Source: Alphaproteobacteria bacterium (GTDB taxonomy: Bacteria; Pseudomonadota; Alphaproteobacteria; Micropepsales; Micropepsaceae). From it: DNA of 64,000 nucleotides. A program made the position numbers and the translations under genes. The DNA lies in NCBI GenBank assembly GCA_021325375.1, contig JAJPHG010000026.1, positions 1 through 64,000 on the forward strand, in the 5' to 3' direction. Under the pieces are notes generated by a model. That model ran no database searches. It saw only the letters and a program-made list of their open reading frames with translations, and had not been told where the DNA came from. How positions within the stretch are numbered: the stretch's first letter is position 1; every line of letters starts with the position of its first letter. Of this stretch, positions 15,911 to 24,375 are shown one piece after another.

Positions 15911-16693
15911 ATGAAACGATCCACCTTGCTGGCCACGGCCGCGTTCGCCGCGACCGTCGGGCTGGCAGCCCCCGCGCTGGCCGACTATGTCCGCCTGGGC
16001 AGCGTCGATGTCGGCTACCGCATGGACAAGGACACCGCCTGGACGCGCTTCGGCGGCGGCATGGAAGGCTTGCGCCTCGTCGCCGACGGCAACGACGTGG
16101 CGTGCGCCAAGATCGTCGCGCATTTCGCCGACGGCTCGAAGCAGGATGTGTTCTCAGGGATGCTGCGCGAGGACCGGCCCGTCGAGGTCGATCTGCGCGG
16201 CGGCACGCGCCGGGTGCGCGACGTGTCGTTCACCTGCCGCTCCGACGCGCGCGGCGGCGCCAAGATCTATCTCGCCGCCGAGGTGGGCCGCTACAAGGAC
16301 GAATGGATGCGCAGCCCGGACTGGGCGCTGTTCTGGTCGCGCATGTTCCACTGGTCGGCGCCCAACAACGGCTATGACGCCAACGCGTGGGTCACGCTCG
16401 GCCGCGAGAGCTTCGACGGCCGCCGCGACAGCGAGCAGACCTTCGCCGGCTGGGCCGGGCGCAACGTCGACCGCCTGGGCTTCCGCGCGGTCAACGACGA
16501 CGCGCGCTGCGGCCGCGTGCGGGTGACCTTCGGCAATGGCTCGACAGCCATGCTCGACGTCGGGCGCCTGGACCAGGGCCGCGTCAAGGTCGTCGACCTG
16601 CCGGGCGGCAACCGCAACATCCGCGACCTCAACATGGTCTGCAGCGCGGCGGGCAAATACTCGGTCAACATCGAGATCCTGGCGCGCAAATAG
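15911..16693 (+). CDS. Secreted protein with two DUF2541-like repeats
   Basis: The 260-residue protein has a signal peptide ending APALADY. Two homologous domains follow: residues about 36-112 (GLRLVADGNDVACAKIVAHFADGSKQDVF...VDLRGGTRRVRDVSFTC) and about 180-252 (RLGFRAVNDDARCGRVRVTFGNGSTAML...VDLPGGNRNIRDLNMVC). Each has a Cys pair positioned alike, suggesting one disulfide per domain. Function unknown; the fold looks like a small beta sandwich. Preceded by GAAGAGGAG. Ends at a bidirectional terminator shared with the convergent gene. Confidence 0.8.
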   Translation: MKRSTLLATAAFAATVGLAAPALADYVRLGSVDVGYRMDKDTAWTRFGGGMEGLRLVADGNDVACAKIVAHFADGSKQDVFSGMLREDRPVEVDLRGGTRRVRDVSFTCRSDARGGAKIYLAAEVGRYKDEWMRSPDWALFWSRMFHWSAPNNGYDANAWVTLGRESFDGRRDSEQTFAGWAGRNVDRLGFRAVNDDARCGRVRVTFGNGSTAMLDVGRLDQGRVKVVDLPGGNRNIRDLNMVCSAAGKYSVNIEILARK

Positions 16694-16715
16694 TCTGCGC
16701 CGGACTCAAAACGGG

Positions 16716-16745
16716 AAGGGCCGGAGGTTCTCGCCTCCGGCCCTT
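16716..16745. terminator. Bidirectional terminator between convergent genes
   Basis: AAGGGCCGGAGG and CCTCCGGCCCTT form a perfect 12-bp stem with loop TTCTCG between the stops at 16693 and 16771. Confidence 0.85.
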
Positions 16746-16770
16746 CGCATCTCCAGCCCCGAATGCGCGA

Positions 16771-17121
16771 TCAGGACTTGTCCTGCACCTTCGCCGCGGG
16801 CGTGTAGGGCGTGAACGCGCCCATCTGGCAGACTTCGTTCGTCACCAGCACGCGGATGCTCTGCTGGTTGGAGCAGATCGTCTCGTTGCCTCCGGGGATG
16901 TTCATCACATAGCCGTGGAAGTGCAGGCTCGGGCACGCCGACATCAGCGTGTTGGCGAAGACCTTGCCGTCCTTCATGTAGAACAGGATCGTCTGGTTGT
17001 CCTTCTGAACGCTGGTGTGATCGATCAGATAGGATGTCAGGCACACCGGCGCCGCCGCGGCAGGCACCACTGCGCCCGCGGCGATGGCCGCCGCCGTCAG
17101 CGCTGAAACCAAGGTTCTCAT
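16771..17121 (-). CDS. Secreted hypothetical protein (DUF6491-like)
   Basis: The 116-residue protein has a signal peptide (MRTLVSALTAAAIAAGAVVPAAAAPV). The mature part has three cysteines and a repeat-of-theme beta pattern (CLTSYLIDHTSVQKDNQTILFYMKDGKVFANTLMSACPSLHFHGYV...ICSNQQSIRVL). That layout is like the short DUF6491 periplasmic proteins, but the match is by eye only. Single gene. Confidence 0.65.
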   Translation of the reverse strand: MRTLVSALTAAAIAAGAVVPAAAAPVCLTSYLIDHTSVQKDNQTILFYMKDGKVFANTLMSACPSLHFHGYVMNIPGGNETICSNQQSIRVLVTNEVCQMGAFTPYTPAAKVQDKS

Positions 17122-17279
17122 AGTTCGTCTCCGAAACGTCGCGACCCCTCGCGGGAGAGATAATGATCCCCAGGCCCGCCGAGTTCAACGCCCGCGCGGA
17201 AAAGTGACCGTTCCCTTGACTTTCCGGGGGTCGGTGGGGATGGTCCCCTCGCTTTTTACGCTCGCCAAAGGAGAACGCC

Positions 17280-19253
17280 GTGTCCGCCCCCGCTTCCAGC
17301 GCCAACGTGACCATCACCCTGCCGGACGGCAAGGCGATGACGTTCATGCGCGGCGTGACCGGGGCCGAGATCGCGGCGGCGATCGGGCCGGGCCTGGCCA
17401 AGGCCGCCCTGATCCTGGAGGTCGACGGCAAGCAGTGGGACTTGTTCCGCCCCATCGAGCACGACGCGAAGATCCGCGTCATCACCAAGAAGGACCCCGA
17501 GGCGCTGGAGTTGATCCGCCACGACATGGCGCATGTACTGGCCATGGCGGTGCAGGAGCTTTTCCCCGGCACCCAGGTGACCATCGGCCCCGCGATCGAG
17601 GACGGCTTCTATTACGACTTCGCGCGCGCCACCCCGTTCACGCCCGAGGACCTGCCCCGGATCGAGGAGAAGATGCGCGAGATCATCAAGCGCGATCTTC
17701 CCACCAGACGCGAAGTGTGGCCGCGCGACAAGGCGGTCGCGCATTTCAAAGGCATCGGCGAGCTCTACAAGGCAGAGCTGATCGAGAGCATCCCGGCAGG
17801 CGAGGACGTCTCGATCTATTGGCACGGCGATTGGCACGACCTCTGCCGCGGTCCGCATTTCGCGAGCACGGGCAAGATCGGCGACGCGTTCAAGCTCACC
17901 AAGATCGCCGGCGCCTATTGGCGCGGCGACGCGAGGAACGCGCAGCTCCAGCGCATCTACGGCACCGCCTGGCGCGACCAGAAGGAGCTCGACGAATATC
18001 TCAAGCGCATCGAGGAAGCGGAGAAGCGCGACCACCGCAAGCTCGGCAAGGAGCTCGACCTCTTCCACATGCAGGAGGAGGCGGCCGGCCAGGTGTTCTG
18101 GCATCCGAAAGGCCACGCCCTCTATCGCACGCTCGAGGCCTATGCGCGCCGCAAGTTCCAGCGCCACGACTATGTCGAGGTGAAGACGCCGCTGCTGATG
18201 GACCACAAATTCTGGCAGCAGTCGGGCCATTGGGACTGGTATCGCGAGCACATGTTCGCGGTCGAGATCGAAGGCGAGGACAAGCTGCTCGCGCTCAAGC
18301 CGATGAACTGTCCGGGGCATGTGCAGATCTTCAAGCAGGGCATGCGCTCCTATCGCGAGCTTCCCATCCGCATGTCGGAATTCGGCTCGTGCAGCCGCTA
18401 CGAGCCTTCCGGCGCGCTGCACGGACTGATGCGCGTGCGCGGCTTCACGCAGGACGACGCGCACATCTTCATGGCGCCCGAGCAGATGACCGACGAGGCC
18501 GTGCATGCCTCGCGGCTCATCTTCGAGGTCTACAAGGAGCTGGGCTTCGACAGCGTCGACGTGAAGCTCTCGACCCGGCCGGAAAAGCGCATCGGCACCG
18601 ACGAAGTCTGGGACAAGGCCGAGGCCGATCTCGCCGACGCCTGCACGAAGATGGGCGTTCCCTACAAGCTCAACCCGGGCGAAGGCGCGTTCTACGGGCC
18701 CAAGCTGGAGTTCACGCTCTACGACGCGATCGGACGGGCCTGGCAATGCGGCACCGTGCAGGTGGACTTCAACCTGCCCGGACGGCTCGGCGCCGAATAT
18801 GTCGCGGAAGACGGATCGCGGCAACGCCCCGCCATGCTGCATCGCGCCGTGCTGGGCTCGATGGAGCGCTTCATCGGCGTCCTCATCGAGCACTATGCGG
18901 GCGCGTTCCCGGTGTGGCTCGCGCCGGTGCAGGCCAAGATCATCCCGATCAGCGAAAAGGCCAACGCCTACGCGGAATCGGTGAAGCGAGCGCTTTCGGA
19001 AGTGTCCATCCCCGACACGGGCGGCGGCCTGCGGGTCGAGGTGGATGGCGCCAACGAGCGCATGCAGAAGAAGATCCGCGACGCCCAGCTGCAGAAGATC
19101 CCCTACATGCTGGTCGTCGGCGAGCGCGAGGCGGCCGAGGGCAAGGTCGCCGTGCGCCTGCGATCCGGCAAGGATCTGGGGGCGATGGCGCTGGAAACTT
19201 TCATAAAACGCATCAGGGACGAGGCGGAATCCCGCAAGGACGTGGCCGAATAG
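17280..19253 (+). CDS. thrS: Threonyl-tRNA synthetase
   Basis: The 657-residue enzyme starts with GTG, preceded by AAAGGAG. It has the N-terminal TGS domain (1-65), the editing domain with its HxxxH zinc/editing motif (HDMAH, residues 81-85), the class II catalytic core (motif 2 region [11 protein letters not shown] near 341 and [13 protein letters not shown] near 386; zinc-binding Cys in MNCPGH) and the C-terminal anticodon-binding domain ([13 protein letters not shown] onward). It charges tRNA-Thr in the cytoplasm. Length is normal. A small GGGGA/TCCCC hairpin at about 17238-17250 followed by TTTTT lies in the leader. Confidence 0.98.
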   Translation: MSAPASSANVTITLPDGKAMTFMRGVTGAEIAAAIGPGLAKAALILEVDGKQWDLFRPIEHDAKIRVITKKDPEALELIRHDMAHVLAMAVQELFPGTQVTIGPAIEDGFYYDFARATPFTPEDLPRIEEKMREIIKRDLPTRREVWPRDKAVAHFKGIGELYKAELIESIPAGEDVSIYWHGDWHDLCRGPHFASTGKIGDAFKLTKIAGAYWRGDARNAQLQRIYGTAWRDQKELDEYLKRIEEAEKRDHRKLGKELDLFHMQEEAAGQVFWHPKGHALYRTLEAYARRKFQRHDYVEVKTPLLMDHKFWQQSGHWDWYREHMFAVEIEGEDKLLALKPMNCPGHVQIFKQGMRSYRELPIRMSEFGSCSRYEPSGALHGLMRVRGFTQDDAHIFMAPEQMTDEAVHASRLIFEVYKELGFDSVDVKLSTRPEKRIGTDEVWDKAEADLADACTKMGVPYKLNPGEGAFYGPKLEFTLYDAIGRAWQCGTVQVDFNLPGRLGAEYVAEDGSRQRPAMLHRAVLGSMERFIGVLIEHYAGAFPVWLAPVQAKIIPISEKANAYAESVKRALSEVSIPDTGGGLRVEVDGANERMQKKIRDAQLQKIPYMLVVGEREAAEGKVAVRLRSGKDLGAMALETFIKRIRDEAESRKDVAE

Positions 19254-19256
19254 GGC

Positions 19257-19284
19257 TTGCGAATCGCGGTTTCCGCCCTATTCT
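19257..19284 (+). promoter_or_regulatory. infC: Possible infC promoter
   Basis: TTGCGA (19257-19262) and TATTCT (19279-19284) with a 16-base spacer lie directly after thrS and would give infC a leader of about 135 bases. Prediction by eye only. Confidence 0.3.
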
Positions 19285-19426
19285 CTGCGCCATCGACGGT
19301 CGCCCCGCGACCGCCCAGCCCGAGGACACCCGCTCTGCCCATGAACCGTGACAACGTTTCGCGAGGCCGGGCCAAGCCCTCGCGGAGCGAACGGGCATTG
19401 GCGCGGGCCTAGCAAAGGAGAGAGTC

Positions 19427-19975
19427 ATAGTCCCCAGACGTTTTGCAGCCGGCAACGCGCCGCCGCCCGCCAAGGACGGTCCGCGCGTCAACGAGGAAAT
19501 CTTCTCCCGCACGATCCTCCTGATCGGCGACGACGGTCACAAATACGGAGAGGTCGGCATCGACGAGGGTCGTGCCATCGCGGAGGAGAAAGGCTTCGAC
19601 CTGGTCGAAGTCTCGCCCGAGGCCAAGCCCCCCGTGGTCAAATTGATGGACTACGGCAAGTTCAAATACGAGCAGCAGAAGAAAGCCAACGAGGCGCGCA
19701 AGAAGCAGAAGGTCATCGAGATCAAGGAGATCAAGATGCGCCCGACCATCGACGACCACGACTACGACACGAAGATGAAGGCGATGCAGCGCTTCTTCGG
19801 CGAAGGCGACAAGGTCAAGGTCACTCTGCGCTTCCGCGGCCGCGAGATGGCGCACCAGCATCTGGGCATGGCGCTGCTCACCCGCATCCAGAAGGACACC
19901 GAGACCTTCGCGAAGCTGGAGCAGTACCCCAAGATGGAAGGCCGCCAGATGATGATGGTTTTGGCGCCGCGGTGA
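19427..19975 (+). CDS. infC: Translation initiation factor IF-3, apparent AUA start
   Basis: The 182-residue protein covers the full IF-3: N-domain with INE-like start (GPRVNEEI), the linker ([18 protein letters not shown]) and the C-domain ([27 protein letters not shown]...[18 protein letters not shown]). No ATG, GTG or TTG in frame gives a full-length protein; AAAGGAGAG lies five bases before an ATA at 19427, the only well placed start. A non-canonical AUU/AUA-type start is the known basis of infC autoregulation, because IF-3 itself rejects such codons. The rpmI and rplT genes that often follow infC are not present here. Confidence 0.9.
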   Translation: MVPRRFAAGNAPPPAKDGPRVNEEIFSRTILLIGDDGHKYGEVGIDEGRAIAEEKGFDLVEVSPEAKPPVVKLMDYGKFKYEQQKKANEARKKQKVIEIKEIKMRPTIDDHDYDTKMKAMQRFFGEGDKVKVTLRFRGREMAHQHLGMALLTRIQKDTETFAKLEQYPKMEGRQMMMVLAPR

Positions 19976-19988
19976 CAGCTCACTCAAC

Positions 19989-20116
19989 TGTCATGGCCCG
20001 CGACTGCGGGCCACCCAGTTGGGCGTAGAATTCGGCGAAGCAAAAAGAGCTCGGAGACAACCTCCGAGCTCTTTGCGTTTGATCACCTGGGTGGCCCGCA
20101 TGTGCGGGCCATGACA
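19989..20116. repeat. Composite inverted-repeat element, copy 2 of 3, with internal terminator
   Basis: The 128-bp element has the same TGTCATGGCCCGCG...CGGGCCATGACA ends as copies 1 and 3. The inside differs: here it is a 13-bp hairpin AAAGAGCTCGGAG/CTCCGAGCTCTTT (20044-20074), a likely bidirectional terminator. It separates convergent genes. Confidence 0.9.
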
Positions 20117-20128
20117 CAGGGGTGAGAT

Positions 20129-20743
20129 TTACAAGAACCGCCCCGACACATGCAGCGCCTGGTCGCCCAGGTCCTGGAACGGGCCGAGCGGCTGGATGTC
20201 GTCGTGATAGCCCTCGATATGCGGCTTGCCGGACATCACCTTGTAGGCGACGTGGCCGTCCTGCATCAGGAGCACGACTTCCGCCGCCCAGCCGTGGTCG
20301 ATCGTGGTGCGCTCGAAGCCCATCAGGTCGAGGAAGATGCTGCCCGTGCGCTGCTGCTCGAGCCGCGAGGGGCGGAAGACGTAGGCCGAGCAGCGCTCCT
20401 GCGCCTCGATGCAGGCCTGCACGGGCTTGGCCAGCCGGTCGAACTTGATGGAATCGCGCGGCATGAAGCGCTCGACGACGCCGAGATAGGAGATCGACTC
20501 CGCGTTCGGCTGAACCGTGACGTCGAAGCCGATCTTGGCGAGATCGGCCTCGCGCGTCTGTCCGGGCACGATGCTCTGATAGGCGAGCACGACGTCGGAG
20601 TAGTTCTTGAAGCTCTGATCCTCGGAGAGGTCGGTACGGTGGGGCAGCAATTCCATGCCGCCGCAACCCACCAGCGTCAGCGTCACAGCCAGAATGGCGC
20701 CAAGTTTCGCGTAACGGCGCGAGCCGTATCCCCCGTCAACCAT
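20129..20743 (-). CDS. Lipoprotein of unknown function
   Basis: From the ATG at 20743 the protein has 204 residues, a basic N-terminus and a lipobox (LTLVGC) placing the lipidated Cys near residue 26. The mature part is a single soluble domain (SIVPGQTREADLAKIGFDV resembles the SmpA/BamE-like pattern 'PGxT..dl..lG', VVERFMPRDSIKFDRLAKPVQACIEAQERCSAYVF with a Cys pair). A GTG seven codons upstream is an alternative start. The domain assignment is only suggestive. The gene ends next to repeat copy 2. Confidence 0.7.
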   Translation of the reverse strand: MVDGGYGSRRYAKLGAILAVTLTLVGCGGMELLPHRTDLSEDQSFKNYSDVVLAYQSIVPGQTREADLAKIGFDVTVQPNAESISYLGVVERFMPRDSIKFDRLAKPVQACIEAQERCSAYVFRPSRLEQQRTGSIFLDLMGFERTTIDHGWAAEVVLLMQDGHVAYKVMSGKPHIEGYHDDIQPLGPFQDLGDQALHVSGRFL

Positions 20744-20851
20744 GTCACCCCAACCCAGTTGCACTTTATTTTCTTCAATGTAGCGAAAACCGGGCCGGTT
20801 GGAAAGCGATTGTGCCGAATTGGTAACCGCGGGCGCGCCGTCATGAAACTT

Positions 20852-21841
20852 TCAATCGCGCGCGGCCGCCGCGATGCATTCCGCGACCGTCTCGAGGTCG
20901 CAATTCCCCCCGGTCAGCACCACCGCCACACTTTTTCCGTGTACGGCCGACCTGCCGGCCAGGAGGGCCGCGAGCCCAGCCGTTCCGCCGGGTTCTATGA
21001 TTAATTTCAGCGTCCCCGCGGCGTAGGCGACGGCCCGTGCCAAGTCCTTGTCGCTGACCACGAGGCCCTCCGCGATCCATCTTTTCGCGAGTGCGAAGGG
21101 CACCTTGCCGGGGATCGGCGCCATCAGGGCGTCGGCGATGGACAGCGCCCCGCCCGGCGCCGCGCTGCGCTCGCCGGCCAGAAGCGAGCGGCGCATGCCG
21201 TCGAAGTTCTCGGGTTCGACACTGACGACCTTGGTCCCGGGGCTCGCGCCGGACAGCGCGAGCGCGATGCCGCTCGCCACCCCGCCGCCGCTACAGGGCA
21301 CGAAGACCGCATCGAGCTTGACCGGCGCTTGGCGCGCGATCTCGAGCCCGATCGTCCCCTGCCCCGCCACCACGCCGGCGTCGTCGAAGGGACGCACCAA
21401 GGTCGCGCCGCGCTCGTCGCAGACGCGCGCCGCGATGGCTTCGCGGTCGTCGGTCACGCGGTCGTAGAACTGGACCTCGGCGCCATAAGCCTTGGTGCCC
21501 TCGATCTTCGCGCGCGGCGCGTCCCTGGGCATGACGATGACGGCAGGGATGGCGAAGATCTTGGCGGCCGCGGCGACGCCCTGGGCGTGATTGCCGGAAG
21601 AGAACGCGACCACGCCGCCACGGCGTTCGCTTTGGGGGATCAGGCTGATGCGGTTATAGGCGCCGCGGAACTTGAACGAGCCCGTGCGCTGCAGCGATTC
21701 GGGCTTCAGGAACACGCGGGCGCCGAGCGTCTCGTTGAGCGCGCGGCTTTCGAAAAGCGGTGTCTCGGTCGCATGGGGCGCGATGCGGGCGGCGGCGGCC
21801 TCGACATCGGCGAATTCCGGAGGTCTTGTGGCGTCGAACAT
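20852..21841 (-). CDS. Serine/threonine dehydratase-like PLP enzyme
   Basis: The 329-residue protein is a fold-type II PLP enzyme: PLP lysine in SLQRTGSFKFRGAYN (about 50-64), the substrate/PLP Asn loop SSGNHAQGVA, the phosphate-binding glycine run PCSGGGVASGIALAL, and a late LTGGNCD. It lacks the C-terminal ACT regulatory domain of biosynthetic IlvA (about 500 residues), so it is a catabolic-type threonine/serine dehydratase or serine racemase. Such enzymes turn Thr or Ser into 2-oxobutyrate or pyruvate plus ammonia. Its start lies only 15 bases from that of divergent znuA. Confidence 0.9.
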   Translation of the reverse strand: MFDATRPPEFADVEAAAARIAPHATETPLFESRALNETLGARVFLKPESLQRTGSFKFRGAYNRISLIPQSERRGGVVAFSSGNHAQGVAAAAKIFAIPAVIVMPRDAPRAKIEGTKAYGAEVQFYDRVTDDREAIAARVCDERGATLVRPFDDAGVVAGQGTIGLEIARQAPVKLDAVFVPCSGGGVASGIALALSGASPGTKVVSVEPENFDGMRRSLLAGERSAAPGGALSIADALMAPIPGKVPFALAKRWIAEGLVVSDKDLARAVAYAAGTLKLIIEPGGTAGLAALLAGRSAVHGKSVAVVLTGGNCDLETVAECIAAAARD

Positions 21842-21856
21842 GGCGGGAGACTAGCA

Positions 21857-22747
21857 GTGCGCAGCGCCTTGGCCACGGCCCTATGCATCATCCTGGCCGC
21901 GCTTCCCGCGCATGCCGCGCCCAAGGTGCTCGCGACCATCAAGCCCATCCATTCGCTGGTCGCGGCCGTGATGGCGGGCGCGGGCACGCCGGACCTGCTC
22001 ATCCAGGGCGCGCAGTCGGAGCACTCCTACGCGCTCAAGCCCTCCGACGCGGCCAAGATCGGCGCGGCGGCGGTCATCTTCGAAGTCGGTCCCGATCTGG
22101 AGACCTATCTCGCCCGTCCGCTCGCGACCCTGGCGCATGGCAGCGTCGTGGTGCTGGAGAGCGCGCCCGGCGTGGAGCGGCTGCCCGCCCGCTGGGGAGG
22201 CTTGTGGGATGAGATCCAGGCCATCACCGAGACGGCTCCCGATCCGCATATCTGGCTCGACCCGGAAAACGCCGTGGCGATGACGACGGCGATTGCAGCC
22301 TCCCTGTCGAAGGCAGACGCGGCGCATGCCGCGCTCTATGCGGCCAACGGGCGCAAGGAGATTGCGCGGCTGAAGGCGCAGGAGAAGGACCTCGCCGCGA
22401 AGCTCGCGCCGCTGCGGGGCCGGCGGTACATCGTCTTCCACGACGCCTACCAGTATTTCGAGCGGCGCTTCGGCCTGTCGTCCATGGGGGCGGTCACCGT
22501 CGCGCCGGACCGGCCCGTGGGACCGAGGCGGGTCTCGATGCTGCGCGACGCCATCCGCACGCGCGGCGTCGCCTGCGTCTTCCGCGAGCCGCAATTCCCG
22601 CCCGCGCTGATCCAGACGCTGGTGGAGGGCAGTCCCGCGCGCATAGGCGTGCTCGATCCCTTGGGCGCGGAGCTCGTGCCGGGGCCGGAGCTCTATCCCA
22701 AGCTGCTCAACGCGATCGCGGCGTCGTTGCGGGGATGCTTGGGCTGA
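21857..22747 (+). CDS. znuA: Zinc ABC transporter substrate-binding protein
   Basis: A GTG start (GGGAG upstream) gives 296 residues with a signal peptide (VRSALATALCIILAALPAHAAPK). The domain is the ZnuA/cluster-9 binding protein with zinc ligands in HSLVAAVMAG, QSEHSYALKPSDA, PDPHIWLDPENA and IVFHDAYQYFERRF. The His-rich flexible loop of many ZnuA proteins is absent. It delivers Zn2+ to ZnuBC in the periplasm, but znuB and znuC are not next to it. The frame continues upstream over the divergent gene, but only this start gives a signal peptide. Confidence 0.9.
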   Translation: MRSALATALCIILAALPAHAAPKVLATIKPIHSLVAAVMAGAGTPDLLIQGAQSEHSYALKPSDAAKIGAAAVIFEVGPDLETYLARPLATLAHGSVVVLESAPGVERLPARWGGLWDEIQAITETAPDPHIWLDPENAVAMTTAIAASLSKADAAHAALYAANGRKEIARLKAQEKDLAAKLAPLRGRRYIVFHDAYQYFERRFGLSSMGAVTVAPDRPVGPRRVSMLRDAIRTRGVACVFREPQFPPALIQTLVEGSPARIGVLDPLGAELVPGPELYPKLLNAIAASLRGCLG

Positions 22748-22761
22748 ACGCATCCTGATGG

Positions 22762-22871
22762 GTCATCCTTCGAGGCTCGCCTTCGGCTCGCACCTCAGGA
22801 TGACGAGCTTGTTTCTAACAATAGGCACGTCACCCTGAGGTGCGAGCGTAGCGAGCCTCGAAGGGCGACGT
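22762..22871. repeat. REP-like double hairpin (CACCTCAGGATGAC type)
   Basis: GTCATCCTTCGAGGCTCGC...GCACCTCAGGATGAC is followed after 24 bases by an inverted, slightly diverged copy (GTCACCCTGAGGTGCGAGC...CTCGAAGGGCGAC). Same family as 10280-10379. Confidence 0.85.
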
Positions 22872-22962
22872 GCCGCTGGGTCGAAATGCATGGCCGTCAT
22901 GCTTCGACACAGCGCGCGCACTGGCGTAACAACAATCGCCGCCCCGTCCGACTCGCCCGCCC

Positions 22963-23862
22963 GTGAAACCCGTCACCCTCGGAATCCTGCTCAAGCTCGC
23001 GGCCACGCTCACCTTCTCGGTGATGTACGTGCTGATCCGGCTGGCGGGAGACGTGCCGGTGGGCGAGGTCGTGTTCTTCCGCGGCTTCTTCGCGCTTATC
23101 CCGACCGTCCTGTTCGCGTTCCACGGCAGCAATCCCCTGGCGGCGGTGCGGACCGGGCATCCCTGGCTGCACCTGCGCCGCTCCATCGCCGGCACCGCCG
23201 GCATGTTCCTGAACTTCTTCGCGGTGACGCGCCTGCCGCTGGCCGACGTCACCGCGTTCAGCTTCGTGATGCCGATCTTCGCCACCGTGCTGGCGGCGCT
23301 TCTGCTGAACGAGAAGGTCGGACCGCACCGCGCGCTCGCGGTCGTGATCGGCTTCGCAGGCGTGCTGCTGATGGCCGAGCCGCACGGCGTGTTCGGTTCC
23401 TCGGCCGGTTCGGCGGTGGGCGCGGGCGCGGCGCTCACCGGCGCGCTGCTGTCGGCCTTCGTCGTCGTCTTCATCCGCCACATGAGCGCGACGGAGACCA
23501 GCGAGGCGATCGTGTTCTATTTCATGGTCGTCTGCGCGAGCGCCGGCGCTGTGTCCATGCTGTGGTGGTTCAAGCCGCTCGGCTGGGAGCAGACGGGCCT
23601 GCTCGTCCTCTGCGGGCTGATGGGCGGCGTCGGCCAGCTCTGCATGACCTATTGCTACCGCTACGCCGAGCCGTCGCTGCTGGCCTCGTTCGACTACGCG
23701 GCGATGGTGTGGGCGGTGGCGCTCGGCTACCTCTTCTTCGCCGAGATCCCCGAGCGCATCGTGCTTGCCGGCGCGGGCGTGGTGATCGTCGCGGGCCTTT
23801 ATATCGTCTGGCGCGAGCGCCGCGTGCATCGCGAGCACGTCGCGGAAGGAAGCCTCACCTAG
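22963..23862 (+). CDS. EamA/DMT-superfamily transporter
   Basis: The 299-residue protein starts with GTG and has ten predicted membrane helices arranged as two EamA repeats (about 8-135 and 152-287; FIRHMSATETSEAIVFYFMVV, YCYRYAEPSLLASFDYAAMVWAVALGYLFFAEIP). DMT transporters export or exchange metabolites such as amino acids or S-adenosylmethionine; the substrate cannot be read from sequence. Single gene with an intrinsic terminator immediately after it. Confidence 0.88.
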   Translation: MKPVTLGILLKLAATLTFSVMYVLIRLAGDVPVGEVVFFRGFFALIPTVLFAFHGSNPLAAVRTGHPWLHLRRSIAGTAGMFLNFFAVTRLPLADVTAFSFVMPIFATVLAALLLNEKVGPHRALAVVIGFAGVLLMAEPHGVFGSSAGSAVGAGAALTGALLSAFVVVFIRHMSATETSEAIVFYFMVVCASAGAVSMLWWFKPLGWEQTGLLVLCGLMGGVGQLCMTYCYRYAEPSLLASFDYAAMVWAVALGYLFFAEIPERIVLAGAGVVIVAGLYIVWRERRVHREHVAEGSLT

Positions 23863-23864
23863 CG

Positions 23865-23902
23865 AAAAGGCCCGCAGAGGGACGCTGTCCGCAGGCCTTT
23901 TT
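23865..23902 (+). terminator. Intrinsic terminator of the EamA transporter gene
   Basis: AAAAGGCC...GGCCTTTTT arms with inner GCAGAGGGACGCTGTCCGC pairing, three bases after the stop. Confidence 0.85.
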
Positions 23903-24145
23903 CGGGTTTCCGAAGCTCCGGCGAGCAGCCGCGAGCCCAATCAAGAAGCAGCGGACAGACATCTTCGCATTCGTCCGCGGGATTACGGGAACTTGCGTTC
24001 CACGCGGGCGCGCCTGGACTTGCACCCTTCCCTGTCTGACCTGCCCAAGCGACGATTAGAGCAACGGCAAACGTGCCTCTTGCAACTTCCGCATCGAGAA
24101 ATGGTGATTGCAACCGGGAGTTCAAGGGGTGCGGGCAGAATTATT

Positions 24146-24170
24146 TTCCGTATACGGAACATATGTTCCG
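24146..24170. promoter_or_regulatory. Two overlapping perfect palindromes
   Basis: TTCCGTATACGGAA (24146-24159) and CGGAACATATGTTCCG (24155-24170) are perfect palindromes sharing GGAA, giving alternating TTCC/GGAA/TTCC half-sites with 6-bp palindromic spacers GTATAC and CATATG. The second contains GAACATATGTTC. No gene start is adjacent; the surrounding 23903-24176 shows no convincing gene. Confidence 0.5.
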
Positions 24171-24176
24171 AACTTT

Positions 24177-24375
24177 CCTCTCCCCTTGAGGGAGAGGAAG
24201 AAAAAACATGGGTTTGGGCTGAGCGTGAGCCGAAGACCAAGCCCTTGATTTTTCAGGTGAGGGGTGAGTCTGGCTGCACCAACCAATCTCCCCTCACCAG
24301 CAAAATCTAAGCACTTAGCTGCGCTTGCGCTCCGCTAAGTGCAAGATTTTGCGTCCTCTCCCTCAAGGGGAGAGG
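24177..24375. repeat. CTCCCCTTGAGGG-type inverted-repeat element, copy 1 of 2
   Basis: Outer arms CCTCTCCCCTTGAGGGAGAG and CTCTCCCTCAAGGGGAGAGG bound 199 bp that contain inner inverted repeats (TGAGGGGTGAG with CTCCCCTCA; GCAAAATCTAAGCACTTAGC with GCTAAGTGCAAGATTTTGC). Non-coding. A related element is at 58401-58615. The right arm overlaps the end of the next gene. Confidence 0.85.

Noticed and set aside
17232..17258. GGGGA/TCCCC hairpin with T-run upstream of thrS as an attenuator
   Set aside because: Only five base pairs with a three-base loop, and no leader peptide rich in Thr codons was found; too weak to claim.
17084..19351. Plus-strand frame of 755 codons across thrS
   Set aside because: Out-of-frame shadow of thrS; no family features.
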